Made by a program: the position numbers and the translations under genes
Shown: in pieces, positions 31,823 to 39,208 of the stretch
How positions within the stretch are numbered: position 1 is the stretch's first letter
Layout: every line of letters starts with the position of its first letter
Notes under the pieces: generated by a model
What the model was told of the DNA's origin: nothing
Database searches by the model: none
The model's input: the letters and a program-made list of their open reading frames with translations, nothing else
Virus record (IMG/VR): IMGVR_UViG_3300010373_000065
Location: 1 to 46,090 of that record
From: a virus
Strand: one strand, 5' to 3'
DNA length: 46,090 nucleotides

Positions 31823-32448
31823 CGTGCGCGCGTCGCCACGCCGCGGGCTGACGCCCAGCGCCAGGTGACGATAACCAAACCAACCCAGACGATCGCAAGC
31901 ACTGGCGCTTCCGGCGTCGGCTCTTCAGGCCGCGAGAATATTGAGAGCAGCGAGGATGCGCACGACGCGAGCGTAAAGAGAATCGCCGCGCCCCAGAGCA
32001 GCAGAACCTGCGCGCCGTGCCGCTCGGCGAGCCACCGCTGAACGCGAGGACGGCCGAGCGCAAACCATAGCGCCGCGAGCAGCGCGAGCGCCGCCAGATC
32101 GATGGCGACGTTCGCTGCATCCACGAGCTTCTCTCTACGAGTGCGCGCCGGCACTTCGCCACGCGCGATCGCGGCCGCGGTTGATTCCTCCGCGGCTTCA
32201 GCTTGCACAACATCGCGCTCCGCCTTTGCCTGCGCGCTTTCCGCCTGGACGGCGGCCGCTCGCGCTCGGAGTTGCGCCGCACGAGTTGCCGAGTCGGCCG
32301 AGAGCGGTGGCCCATTGCCACCGATAGCTTGGCCATGGGGCGCAGGCGAAGCGACGACGACTAGCGCCGCGGCGAGGATGGCCATCCTGATCGCGCGGTG
32401 CAACAGACAGCTATGTGCACGGCGCGTTGAGGATACGCGCTCACGCAC
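31819..32448 (-). CDS. Membrane protein with coiled coil, lysogeny operon
   Basis: This 209-residue protein has an N-terminal signal-like helix (AILAAALVVVASPAPHGQA, about 23-41), a charged alanine-rich coiled-coil section (AAAVQAESAQAKAERDVVQA), and three hydrophobic spans near 113-130, 147-167 and 182-198. The GTG at 32448 overlaps the upstream lipoprotein gene; the internal ATG at 32385 would give a cleaner signal peptide. Co-transcription with the repressor suggests expression in the lysogen, where such envelope proteins often block superinfection. This role is inferred. Confidence 0.55.
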   Translation of the reverse strand: MRERVSSTRRAHSCLLHRAIRMAILAAALVVVASPAPHGQAIGGNGPPLSADSATRAAQLRARAAAVQAESAQAKAERDVVQAEAAEESTAAAIARGEVPARTRREKLVDAANVAIDLAALALLAALWFALGRPRVQRWLAERHGAQVLLLWGAAILFTLASCASSLLSIFSRPEEPTPEAPVLAIVWVGLVIVTWRWASARGVATRAR

Positions 32449-32941
32449 CCTTGGCAGTTCCCTCCGCGCGCGACTTCACGAGCGCCTCGAACTCTGGTTC
32501 CCACACCCCGCGCGTGGTGCATCCATTGGTCGCGTTAGGCCGCGACCACAACACTGTGACGCGAACCGTTGCGTTCGTGCTGTCGCCACGGACCAGCACG
32601 TTATACGCAGCCCTTGTCGCGCCGAATCTGACGGCAATGTCGCCGCCGCAATCCGCCCACTTTTCTCCGTCCTGGAGACCGACGTCCATCGGCTCAGTCG
32701 CGATGAAGCCGCTCGCTCGCTCCATGTTGCGAATCGGGATGTTCCGCTCCGCGAATATGTCTACGACAGCGTCCCACGTCTTGCCGACAGATGCGTTGAT
32801 CGGTGTCGCCGCTCGTTGCGGCGCCGGTGCCGGTGCGACCGCGCACGCAGCAGAACAAAGCGCGATCGCTGCTCCTACCGTCCAGCGCACACACCGCGCT
32901 GCCAGCGGCATCGGGTCCGTCGTCGGATGATGCGCGTCCAT
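32441..32941 (-). CDS. Probable lipoprotein, lysogeny operon
   Basis: This protein of up to 166 residues has a signal peptide ending in ALCSAAC (Cys33), which resembles a lipobox although the -3 residue is Ser, not Leu. Starting at Met11 (MPLAARCVRWTVGAAIALCS) would give a more usual signal length. The mature part has a helix-strand pattern (VGKTWDAVVDIFAERNIPIR then NMERASGFIATEPM) similar to BamC/NlpB-like repeats. Two distal cysteines (ADCGG, TNGCTT) may form a disulfide. Placed 18 bases after the ImmA-like gene, it is probably expressed in lysogens. Confidence 0.55.
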   Translation of the reverse strand: MDAHHPTTDPMPLAARCVRWTVGAAIALCSAACAVAPAPAPQRAATPINASVGKTWDAVVDIFAERNIPIRNMERASGFIATEPMDVGLQDGEKWADCGGDIAVRFGATRAAYNVLVRGDSTNATVRVTVLWSRPNATNGCTTRGVWEPEFEALVKSRAEGTAKGA

Positions 32942-32959
32942 GTTGGCTCGCCTCTCTCG

Positions 32960-33349
32960 TTAGGTCGTTTGGGCGGTGCCCGGCCGCTCGCCAAGCACGC
33001 GCTGTGCGAAGAACTCCGCGTCATCTTCGCGTGGATCGTTAGGCCAATTCGTGTCCATGTGGTAGACGAGTCGCTCGCCGGCGTCGCTGGTGCGGTGCAG
33101 CCACAGGTGGCCGAGTTCGTGCGCGGCGAAGTATGTGTGTCGTCGCGGCGGCAATCCCGAATTCACCAGGATCATCCACGCGCCGTCGAATGCGACAAGC
33201 TTTGCCGGCCGCGTAAGTGAGACGGCCGCGAGCACGATGCCTTCGCGATCCGTGATCGCGCGCAGCGCGTCCCAGGTGAGGGGATGGGCGAGCTCCGGGT
33301 GAACTTCGCGCTTTGCGGCGATCACCGCGTCGATCGACTCGATTTGCAT
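32960..33349 (-). CDS. ImmA/IrrE-like metallopeptidase
   Basis: This 129-residue protein starts at the ATG in TAATG shared with the repressor stop. It carries the zinc motif HELGH (residues 77-81), preceded by RRHTYFAA, with EDDAEFFAQ (109-117) as the likely region of the third ligand. ImmA-type peptidases cleave the phage or element repressor after DNA damage and so trigger induction. Being encoded directly after a helix-turn-helix repressor is the classic arrangement (as in ICEBs1 immR-immA and many phages). The domain is compact and complete for the family. Confidence 0.8.
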   Translation of the reverse strand: MQIESIDAVIAAKREVHPELAHPLTWDALRAITDREGIVLAAVSLTRPAKLVAFDGAWMILVNSGLPPRRHTYFAAHELGHLWLHRTSDAGERLVYHMDTNWPNDPREDDAEFFAQRVLGERPGTAQTT

Positions 33350-33855
33350 TACACTTTCCTCCCGCGTCGCCGAAGAACCACACGAATGCCCTCCGCGACG
33401 CCCTGCATTTCCGTTAGGACTTCCTCTCCCGACATCTCGCGCTCGACCCCGCCGGCATACATCGCGTACGCCTCTTCGCTCGTTAGGAGCCGTCGAGCCG
33501 CGTCGATCTCCTCCTCGCTTGCGCCGCCAGTCGCGAGCTCGAGCAGGAAGGAATGCATCCACACACGGGCGCGCTGCGGCAGGCCGGTCGGCACGGAGTA
33601 CTCCGCGGGTCGTTCCCGCACGGTGTCCGGAGCCGTGGGCGCGTCCGCGGTACCATAGCGGAGCCATCCCACGGTCGTGCCGAGAAGCGGCGCGATCGCC
33701 CGCAGGTGCCGGTCTTTCGGCTGCTGCCGATTCCGCCGCCACTGGCTCACCGTGCTCTCGCTAACATCTGCAGCCGCAGCGAGTTCGCGGTTCGTGACCG
33801 CAGTCGCGTCCTGTCGCTCCCGGATACGATCTCCGGGAGTCGGCGAGCCGGGCAT
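33349..33855 (-). CDS. Phage repressor (XRE-type helix-turn-helix)
   Basis: This 168-residue protein has an N-terminal XRE helix-turn-helix: IRERQDATAVTNRELAAAAD (11-30), VSESTVSQWRRNRQQP (31-46), then the usual HLRAIAPLLGTTVGWLRYG. The C-terminal half (EYSVPTGLPQRARVWMHSFL ... ASEEEIDAARRLL) has no LexA-type peptidase motif, which fits removal by the neighbouring ImmA-like protease rather than RecA-aided self-cleavage. I chose ATG 33855 because translation beyond it runs into the operator region; the upstream extension has no domain character. It should maintain lysogeny by binding the palindromes at 33872-33947. Confidence 0.8.
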   Translation of the reverse strand: MPGSPTPGDRIRERQDATAVTNRELAAAADVSESTVSQWRRNRQQPKDRHLRAIAPLLGTTVGWLRYGTADAPTAPDTVRERPAEYSVPTGLPQRARVWMHSFLLELATGGASEEEIDAARRLLTSEEAYAMYAGGVEREMSGEEVLTEMQGVAEGIRVVLRRRGRKV

Positions 33856-33964
33856 AGCCCCCCTTCCGTTTGACACCTTGGCGTGTGTCGCAATGACACT
33901 CTTGACATGTTTGGCGTTCGCCGCCAAATTGCGCCGTGTAATTACACCGTTAACGCGAGACACT
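33856..33964. promoter_or_regulatory. Divergent promoter/operator region of the lysogeny switch
   Basis: This 109-base gap separates leftward repressor and rightward Cro/Ner-like genes and is noticeably A+T-richer than its surroundings. It holds several palindromes: GACAC/GTGTC at 33872-33889, TGTC/GACA at 33886-33898, TTTGGCG-5-CGCCAAA at 33910-33928, and the perfect GTGTAATTACAC at 33936-33947. A -35-like TTGACA lies at 33902-33907 and TGTAAT at 33937-33942, but their spacing is too long to be one promoter. The palindromes are the best candidates for repressor and Cro operators. Confidence 0.65.
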
Positions 33965-34192
33965 ATGCCGCTCACTCCGTTGGATCGCAAGGTCGCTCTG
34001 CTTCGCGCTGGGGTTCGCATGTCGGACATCGCGCGCCGGGTCGAGCCGCCGGTATCGGCGAATCACGTCTCGAAGGTCGTGGCGGGCGAGCGGCGGAGCC
34101 CACGGATCGAGGCGGCGATTGCCGAAGCGATCGGGCTGCCGATCGCGAAGGTCTTTCCGCCCGCTCCGCCACATCGTCGCCCTGCCGCCTAA
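33965..34192 (+). CDS. Cro/Ner-like regulator
   Basis: This 75-residue protein is divergent from the repressor. It holds a helix-turn-helix of Ner/Nlp style: VALLRAGVRMSDIARRVEPP then VSANHVSKVVAGERRSPRIE and AIAEAIGLPIAKVFPP. Such proteins bind the shared operators to favour lytic growth. It has a short proline-rich tail. It is the first rightward early gene. Start at ATG 33965, which lies 17 bases after the GTGTAATTACAC palindrome, so its leader would be very short or the operator overlaps its ribosome site. Confidence 0.75.
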   Translation: MPLTPLDRKVALLRAGVRMSDIARRVEPPVSANHVSKVVAGERRSPRIEAAIAEAIGLPIAKVFPPAPPHRRPAA

Positions 34193-34236
34193 CCGCGGCG
34201 CACCATCCACCCTCAACACGCACCTGGATTCATCCC

Positions 34237-34632
34237 ATGAACGAGTCCCGAATCATTAAAATCGACCGCCGGTGTGATCGCGCCGGGCCGGGCTTTCGCT
34301 CGACGCGCGAATATCAGCGGCATGTCGAGTCGGAGTGCGCGTTTCATCTCGTGCGCGCGACCGACGTCGCGCCCGGCTCCAAGACGTGGCGCGAGAAGCG
34401 CTTCCGCTCGGGCCAGCGCGTGCCGTTCCGCACGGAGATCGAAGCGTTCCAGTCACTGCTCACGCGCTCTGCGGAGGACGGCGGCATCGAGCACGTCGAA
34501 CGCGCGGCCGATGAGGTGTGGGACGCGGTCGTGCAGCTGACGCGGCTTGTCTCGCGCCTCGTGACCGACGCCCGCATCCGCGCCGCGACGCGCGTGGTCG
34601 CCGCACAGAGCGACACCGGGAGGGCCGCCTAA
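34237..34632 (+). CDS. Hypothetical early protein
   Basis: This 131-residue basic protein starts at ATG 34237; the longer frame upstream overlaps the Cro-like gene. It has RRCDRAGPGFRSTREYQRHV near the start and a helical C-terminus (VWDAVVQLTRLVSRLVTDAR). One HVESECAFH stretch has a histidine/cysteine cluster but not enough for a clear zinc finger. Its stop lies in a GCCTAAC motif. Function unknown. Confidence 0.5.
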   Translation: MNESRIIKIDRRCDRAGPGFRSTREYQRHVESECAFHLVRATDVAPGSKTWREKRFRSGQRVPFRTEIEAFQSLLTRSAEDGGIEHVERAADEVWDAVVQLTRLVSRLVTDARIRAATRVVAAQSDTGRAA

Positions 34633-34634
34633 CC

Positions 34635-34859
34635 ATGAATCCCACGATCGCCATCATCGTCCGGGCGTTCGGCATGGCCGGCGCCATCGCTGTCGTCTAC
34701 GGGCTCGTCGCGGCGTACATGGCCGTGACCGACCGGCGCCGCGACGCGCAGGAGCGCGACCGCAAGGGCGAAGCGGACTTCCAGCGCACGGTGCGCACGG
34801 ACCCGCGTCAGTCGCGCCGGGACCGCAACTGGCCGCCGCGCGGCGGGATGGCCGCGTGA
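34635..34859 (+). CDS. Small membrane protein
   Basis: This 74-residue protein starts two bases after the previous stop. Residues 3-29 (PTIAIIVRAFGMAGAIAVVY, GLVAAYM) form one membrane helix, followed by a strongly basic, arginine-rich cytoplasmic-type tail (TDRRRDAQERDRKGEADFQR). First of three consecutive small membrane proteins. Overlaps the next gene by GTGA. Function unknown. Confidence 0.55.
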   Translation: MNPTIAIIVRAFGMAGAIAVVYGLVAAYMAVTDRRRDAQERDRKGEADFQRTVRTDPRQSRRDRNWPPRGGMAA

Positions 34860-35008
34860 GAGCGTTCCTCTGGTCCGCGCTCGTGATCGCCGGCGTGTTC
34901 GGCGTGCTGTGGCTGCTCGTGCGCCTGGGCGTGCTCGTGACGCGCTACGTCGAGCGCCGGCCGCCGGTTAAGCGGCCGACCGTTCGGAACCCGAGGCTCT
35001 GGCAATGA
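34856..35008 (+). CDS. Small membrane protein
   Basis: This 50-residue protein starts at a GTG that overlaps the previous stop. Residues 4-29 (FLWSALVIAGVFGVLWLLVR, LGVLVT) are a membrane helix; the tail is basic (RYVERRPPVKRPTVRNPRLW). Second of three coupled tiny membrane genes; its stop overlaps the next ATG (ATGATG). No family recognised. Confidence 0.5.
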   Translation: MRAFLWSALVIAGVFGVLWLLVRLGVLVTRYVERRPPVKRPTVRNPRLWQ

Positions 35009-35118
35009 TGAGCGCGTGGAACGCGGCGATGCCGTGGCTCGATGCCGTGCCGCCTGTGTGGTTCGTACTCGGCGCCGCGGCGCTCTACGCCGCGCTCTCC
35101 ATGCGGCGAGCGCGTTAG
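35005..35118 (+). CDS. Tiny single-span membrane protein
   Basis: This 37-residue protein overlaps the previous stop. Residues 15-32 (VPPVWFVLGAAALYAALS) form a membrane helix with a short basic end (MRRAR). The stop codon TAG is part of a GTTAGGC motif at 35115-35121. Third of the cluster of small membrane genes. Function unknown. Confidence 0.45.
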   Translation: MMSAWNAAMPWLDAVPPVWFVLGAAALYAALSMRRAR

Positions 35119-35133
35119 GCAGGAAAGCACAAC

Positions 35134-35159
35134 GGGCCAGCGCGGCAAGGCGCTGACCC
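35134..35159 (+). repeat. Inverted repeat in a 110-base non-coding gap
   Basis: GGGCCAGCGC (35134-35143) can pair with GCGCTGACCC (35150-35159), with one mismatch and a 6-base loop. It lies between the small membrane genes and the next early gene. There is no T-run after it, so an attenuator, processing site or chance structure are all possible. Confidence 0.35.
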
Positions 35160-35228
35160 GAAGACAGCGACCGGCGAACCGACACCGGCCCGCTGGCAAC
35201 GTACCTGGTCGGAGTGAGGCGAAGCAAG

Positions 35229-35408
35229 ATGACGTGGACACTGAGGTACCGCGGGTTCGATCGGCAGTGGCGCACCGCCACGGTGGATGCGGCGACGCGG
35301 GATGAGGCACGGGACAAGCTGTCCGCGCAGGGCTACGCGTGCGTGTTTTCGTTCGCGTCGCGCGACGTCCGCCTCGAGGCGAGCGAAGAGGAGGCGCTGC
35401 AGCAATGA
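35229..35408 (+). CDS. Hypothetical small early protein
   Basis: This 59-residue protein is likely a small alpha/beta fold (MTWTLRYRGFDRQWRTATVD then AATRDEARDKLSAQGYACVF). I prefer ATG 35229 with the GGAGTGAGG purine-rich site 10-18 bases upstream; an in-frame GTG at 35214 lies inside that site. The stop overlaps the next gene (ATGA). Function unknown. Confidence 0.5.
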   Translation: MTWTLRYRGFDRQWRTATVDAATRDEARDKLSAQGYACVFSFASRDVRLEASEEEALQQ

Positions 35409-35716
35409 GCTACGATACCGCAGTCGATCCGAACGCGCTCTGGTGGGGCGATGAGAAGCTCCGGGCCGAGGATGGCGCGTTCGCGACGCAGATCGCCGAG
35501 GGGATCCACGAGCAGCTCGTCGAGCGCGAGCAGGACACGGTGGACAGCGACGACGGCGCGCGCACGTTCCGCGTGGTAGTCGCGGTGACGCTGGTGCCGA
35601 TCGAGCAGTGCCCCGAGTGCCACGGCACGGGCTCGATCGGCGTGGTGGTCCGGTTAGGCGGCGTGGGCGAAGAGGACGTGCGGTGCCCCAAGTGCAACGG
35701 CGAGGGCCGCATATGA
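35405..35716 (+). CDS. Protein with DnaJ-type zinc-finger cysteines
   Basis: This 103-residue protein ends with two CxxCxGxG-like repeats: [11 protein letters not shown] (about residues 70-80) and [10 protein letters not shown] at the very C-terminus, joined by a beta-like linker. This is the pattern of the DnaJ central zinc finger, which binds two zinc ions with four such repeats; here only two exist, enough for one ion. The N-terminus is acidic ([20 protein letters not shown]). Possibly an adaptor for host chaperone or nucleic acid. Overlaps the pentapeptide gene by ATGA. Confidence 0.6.
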   Translation: MSYDTAVDPNALWWGDEKLRAEDGAFATQIAEGIHEQLVEREQDTVDSDDGARTFRVVVAVTLVPIEQCPECHGTGSIGVVVRLGGVGEEDVRCPKCNGEGRI

Positions 35717-36474
35717 GCGCGCCATTCACGCCGATCGCGGCCGAGGCGCTCGCGGCCATCATCGAGAAGCACGGCATGTGGCTCCGCGGCGAGGAAGGCG
35801 GCGCGCGCGCGAACCTGAGCCGCGCGTACCTGAGCCGCGCGAACCTGAGCGGCGCGGACCTGAGCCGCGCGTACCTGAGCCGCGCGTACCTGAGCCGCGC
35901 GAACCTGAGCGGCGCGGACCTGAGCCGCGCGGACCTGAGCGGCGCGTACCTGAGCGGCGCGAACCTGAGCCGCGCGTACCTGAGCCGCGCGAACCTGAGC
36001 GGCGCGTACCTGAGCGGCGCGGACCTGAGCCGCGCGAACCTGAGCGGCGCGAACCTGAGCGGCGCGTACCTGAGCGGCGCGTACCTGAGCGGCGCGTACC
36101 TGAGCGGCGCGTACCTGAGCGGCGCGGACCTGAGCGAGTTCTACGCCAGGCTCGAGACCGCGCGGTTAGGCGAAGAATATACCTTCGGTGAGTACTGGCG
36201 GCAGTTCGTGCCGGCGCTGCTCACCGCAGGCGGCCGTGCGCTCGACGAGATCGCGAATCCGACGGTGTGGGGCTGCCACACGTGGAGCAACTGCCCGATG
36301 GCGGAGGCGTTCGGCGTCCACGATATCGACCAGGTGCCGATCCTCCACCGGCCAGCGGCCCGGCAATTCGTGTCGCTGTTCGATGCGAAGCTCATTCCGC
36401 TGGACCGCGTGAACCCGAGCGCGGCGCAAGCCACCGACGCGGCCTGCGCGGTCCCGGCGAAGGAGGATGCATGA
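35713..36474 (+). CDS. Pentapeptide-repeat protein
   Basis: This 253-residue protein starts at ATG 35713. After a 34-residue leader ([20 protein letters not shown]) come 21 consecutive LS[R/G]A[Y/N/D] pentapeptides (residues 35-139), which should fold as a right-handed quadrilateral beta-helix. A C-terminal domain of about 110 residues follows ([44 protein letters not shown]). Some pentapeptide proteins mimic DNA and bind gyrase, but this array lacks strong negative charge, so that role is uncertain. The repeat DNA is almost perfectly uniform; see the separate repeat entry. Confidence 0.8.
   Translation: MSAPFTPIAAEALAAIIEKHGMWLRGEEGGARANLSRAYLSRANLSGADLSRAYLSRAYLSRANLSGADLSRADLSGAYLSGANLSRAYLSRANLSGAYLSGADLSRANLSGANLSGAYLSGAYLSGAYLSGAYLSGADLSEFYARLETARLGEEYTFGEYWRQFVPALLTAGGRALDEIANPTVWGCHTWSNCPMAEAFGVHDIDQVPILHRPAARQFVSLFDAKLIPLDRVNPSAAQATDAACAVPAKEDA
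35815..36129 (+). repeat. 21-unit 15-bp coding tandem repeat
   Basis: Each unit reads CTG-AGC-[C/G]GC-GCG-[T/A/G]AC. Only two of 15 bases vary, and both are first codon positions that change the residue; all synonymous sites are identical in all 21 units. The last four units before the end are identical. Such a uniform array points to recent expansion by slippage or ongoing homogenisation. Confidence 0.9.
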
Positions 36475-36716
36475 TCACCGACATCGACAACAGGGCGCAG
36501 CGGGAGCACGATGCCATCCACGAGCGCATGCAGCAGCTCGGTCTGGCGTATGGCGCTCCGAATGAACAGGCGCACAACATCGCCGTCGCGACGGTCGTTC
36601 TCGAGCGGGCGATCAACCGGCTCGCCGTTCACGTCGAGCGGATTGCGGACATGTTCGAGCACGTCATCGATCGAGAGCGCGCGAGCGTGCGCGTCGACCA
36701 CGAGGCTGGACGATGA
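36471..36716 (+). CDS. Hypothetical helical protein
   Basis: This 81-residue, probably all-helical protein starts at ATG 36471 with AGGAGG nine bases upstream, the previous stop overlapping (ATGA). Sequence: [20 protein letters not shown] and [20 protein letters not shown]. No cysteine pairs or membrane spans. It directly precedes the Gp157-like gene. Function unknown. Confidence 0.55.
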   Translation: MITDIDNRAQREHDAIHERMQQLGLAYGAPNEQAHNIAVATVVLERAINRLAVHVERIADMFEHVIDRERASVRVDHEAGR

Positions 36717-37282
36717 GCGCCGCGATGAAGCCCCGGCCCACGCTGTCGCTGTACGAGCGCGCGCAGAATCTGGCCGCGATCGATGGCCGCATCGCGTGGT
36801 GGCACGAGACGCATCCCGAAGCGTTAGGCGTGACGCCGGACGCGCTCGCGGACGAGTTCGAGGCCGCGCTCCTCGCGTTCCAGTCCAAGGGCGAGGGCTA
36901 CGCCAGCTATATCCGCTACACCGACACCGCGGTCCTCAACTGCCAGCGCGAGATCGAACGGTTGCAGGACTTGAGCGCGAAGCTCGCGGCGCGTGCCGCG
37001 AAACGCCGCGCCGAACTGCAGGCGTGGATGGAGGACCGTGGCGTCGACGAGATCCCGTCCGATCTGTTCGAGAAGATCGCGCTCGAACTCAACCCGCCGC
37101 ACGCGGTGATCGCCGACGGGCTCCAGCCGACCGACGTGCCGCAGCAGTTCCAGCGCGTGACGCCGCCTAAGCCCGCGTCGATCGACTTCGACAAGAAGGC
37201 GATTGTCGCGGCCGCGGCGAGGGGGGAAGCGCTGCCAACCGGGCTGTCCGTGGCGCGGACAACCAAGCTGGTGATCAAGTAA
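36713..37282 (+). CDS. Siphovirus Gp157-like protein
   Basis: This 189-residue protein has the Gp157 pattern: an N-terminal helical region, a central coiled coil (NCQREIERLQDLSAKLAARA, KRRAELQAWMEDRG), then a C-terminal beta part (EIPSDLFEKIALELNPPHAV, DVPQQFQRVTPPKPASIDFD) ending in GLSVARTTKLVIK. Gp157 proteins are common next to single-strand annealing recombinases in siphoviruses, as here with Bet 500 bases downstream. Their exact task is not established; related genes have been linked to phage resistance in streptococci. ATGA overlap with the preceding gene. Confidence 0.75.
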   Translation: MSAAMKPRPTLSLYERAQNLAAIDGRIAWWHETHPEALGVTPDALADEFEAALLAFQSKGEGYASYIRYTDTAVLNCQREIERLQDLSAKLAARAAKRRAELQAWMEDRGVDEIPSDLFEKIALELNPPHAVIADGLQPTDVPQQFQRVTPPKPASIDFDKKAIVAAAARGEALPTGLSVARTTKLVIK

Positions 37283-37542
37283 TGCCTAAGCGCGACAAGG
37301 GACACCATGTGCGCGGCGGGTTCTCGCGCATCGCGCACCGATCGCACGTGAGTGGCCGGCGATTCCTCGCCGGCAGCCGGAAGAGCGAGCTGCAGGACAA
37401 GCTCGCCGCCGACGCCGTGCGTCTCCATCGGACGCTCGTCCAGCGCGACGGCGAATCCGCGCGCGACTTCGTACGCCGCGTCGCCCGCAGCAATCCAACT
37501 TTCAGCCAGCGCGTCGCGAAGGCGCGCGGAGGCGCGAGATGA
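37282..37542 (+). CDS. Small basic protein
   Basis: This 86-residue basic protein starts at the ATG in TAATG at the Gp157 stop. It is rich in arginine and histidine (KRDKGHHVRGGFSRIAHRSH, VRRVARSNPTFSQRVAKARG). It may bind nucleic acid. Overlaps the next gene by ATGA. No family recognised. Confidence 0.5.
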   Translation: MPKRDKGHHVRGGFSRIAHRSHVSGRRFLAGSRKSELQDKLAADAVRLHRTLVQRDGESARDFVRRVARSNPTFSQRVAKARGGAR

Positions 37543-37793
37543 AAGCCGAATCGCGGCCGCCGCAGCCGCCTGGACCAGGACCGTGGACGTGGCACGATGC
37601 CGACTGGGGACACGAATGCGAATCATGCCACTGCGTCCCGATCATGCCGGACACTGGCATGTGCGCTGCCTGCACGTTCGGCGAGGCGCAAGCACAGACT
37701 GACCTTATTGTCGACGGTGGCTATTGGCGTGGGCCGAAGCTGCCTAACAAGAGACCCAAGCGTGCGCGCAAGGCGCGCGGAGCCAAGCAATGA
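37539..37793 (+). CDS. Small zinc-ribbon-like protein
   Basis: This 84-residue protein has HECESCHC and, 12 residues later, MCAACTF, so two CxxC-type pairs likely bind zinc. A basic tail ([13 protein letters not shown]) ends the protein. It overlaps both neighbours by four bases (ATGA), and precedes Bet. It could be a DNA-binding accessory factor for recombination; this is inference. Confidence 0.55.
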   Translation: MKAESRPPQPPGPGPWTWHDADWGHECESCHCVPIMPDTGMCAACTFGEAQAQTDLIVDGGYWRGPKLPNKRPKRARKARGAKQ

Positions 37794-39199
37794 GCACCGC
37801 ACTCAAGATTCACGACCCGTCGCAGGTTGCCACGGCGAGCGAGCAGCCGGCGCCGATGGTGAGCCGCGACCAGGTCGAGCTCCTCAAGCGCACGATCTGC
37901 AAGGGCGCGACCGACGACGAGCTTGCGCTCTTCGTGAACGTTGCCAACCGGCTCCGGCTCGATCCGTTTGCGCGGCAGATCCACGCGGTGAAGCGGTGGG
38001 ACAGTCGCGAGCGGCGCGAAGTGATGCAGATCCAGATCGCGATCGACGGCTTCCGGCTCGTCGCCCAACGCTCCGACGGCTACCGCGGGCAGACCGGTCC
38101 CTTCTGGTGCGGTCCCGACGGCGCATGGAAGGACGTGTGGCTCACGGACGAGTTCCCGGTGGCGTCCAAGGTCGGCGTGCTGCGCGAGGGATTCGCGGAG
38201 CCGCTCTGGGGCGTGGCACGATGGAAGAGCTACGCGCAGATGACCGACGAGAAGGACGCCCGCGGCATCAAGACCGGCGTCAAGGTTCCGAATCGGATGT
38301 GGGCGCAGATGCCCGACGTCATGCTCGCCAAGTGTGCCGAAGCGTTGGCGCTCCGGAAAGCGTTTCCGCAAGAGCTCTCGGGATTCTACACGCCGGACGA
38401 GATGGGCCAGGCGTCGAACGATACACCCGCGTCCGAATCGGCGTCTAACGCGCGGCTCGATGCGGGCGCCGACAGTGCGACGGAAGAGCAGCGCACCGAA
38501 CTCAACGCGCTCTCCGAGAATCTGATTGTCTTCACGCCGCTGCAGTGCGACACCCTCGCCGATGCCGCGGCGTCGGCAGCGACGACGTTCAAGCAGGCGG
38601 CACGGCTCATCTTGAAGGCGCACGCAACGATCGACGCGCACGACGCGAAGACGCGCGTGACCACGATCGAGAAGCCATCGCAGGGAGCGCCGGAGGGAAA
38701 CGCACCAGCGGCCACGGATTCAACGCCATCGTCTGCGCCCGTGGCCGCTGCACGCCAGTCCGCATCCCCGACACCGAGCGCGCCCGCGAAGGCTACGGGC
38801 TCGTCGGCGTCGACCCCTTCGGCGAGCACGACGACTAACGTCGTGCGACGCCCCGGCGAGGAGGCGCCGGTCGAGGCCTGGCGCGCGTACGCACGCTACC
38901 TGCTCACGCATCCCGCGCTCGGGCAGCTCGTGCCGACCATGGACGTCGACCGCCTCGATCTCAAGAAGCTCCAGAGCGAGATCAGCGTGCTCGAGGCCGT
39001 GGTCGCCGGGAAGAACACGGAAGCGCGCCGGAGCGAGCAGGGACGGAAAGGCCACGCCGCCATGCAGGCGAACAAAGCGAAGCGCGCCGCAGCGGAGGCG
39101 CAGAGCAGCGACGACGACGAGGACCCGTTAGGCGGCAACGATGACGACCGCGACGACTTGCTCAACGATGGCCTCGACGCCATGGGCAATCCGCGCTGA
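37790..39199 (+). CDS. bet: Bet-family single-strand annealing recombinase
   Basis: This 469-residue protein matches the phage Bet (Red-beta) pattern over residues 22-205: [100 protein letters not shown], then [11 protein letters not shown]. Bet proteins anneal complementary single strands during phage recombination. A long alanine/serine/proline-rich linker and a C-terminal charged part ([20 protein letters not shown]; ending [20 protein letters not shown]) make it much longer than the usual 260-300 residues. Acidic tails of this sort often contact SSB. No partner exonuclease is visible nearby. Confidence 0.88.
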   Translation: MSTALKIHDPSQVATASEQPAPMVSRDQVELLKRTICKGATDDELALFVNVANRLRLDPFARQIHAVKRWDSRERREVMQIQIAIDGFRLVAQRSDGYRGQTGPFWCGPDGAWKDVWLTDEFPVASKVGVLREGFAEPLWGVARWKSYAQMTDEKDARGIKTGVKVPNRMWAQMPDVMLAKCAEALALRKAFPQELSGFYTPDEMGQASNDTPASESASNARLDAGADSATEEQRTELNALSENLIVFTPLQCDTLADAAASAATTFKQAARLILKAHATIDAHDAKTRVTTIEKPSQGAPEGNAPAATDSTPSSAPVAAARQSASPTPSAPAKATGSSASTPSASTTTNVVRRPGEEAPVEAWRAYARYLLTHPALGQLVPTMDVDRLDLKKLQSEISVLEAVVAGKNTEARRSEQGRKGHAAMQANKAKRAAAEAQSSDDDEDPLGGNDDDRDDLLNDGLDAMGNPR

Positions 39200-39208
39200 C
39201 GCGACCCC

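Noticed and set aside
32694-33742. N-terminal extension of the ImmA-like gene and other frames in the lysogeny block
   Set aside because: The extension upstream of 33349 overlaps the whole repressor gene out of frame. The TAATG junction gives a better start, and the shorter antisense frames in this block lack motifs.
35815-36129. CRISPR-like array
   Set aside because: The repeats are 15 bp, directly abutting, in frame and without unique spacers; they encode pentapeptides.
35778-36191. Alternative-frame PEPR-type repeat protein in the pentapeptide region
   Set aside because: The 15-bp repeat is stop-free in several frames, so an artificial Pro-Glu-Arg repeat results. The frame with LS(R/G)A(Y/N/D) has the family fold, start, overlaps and a structured C-terminal domain.
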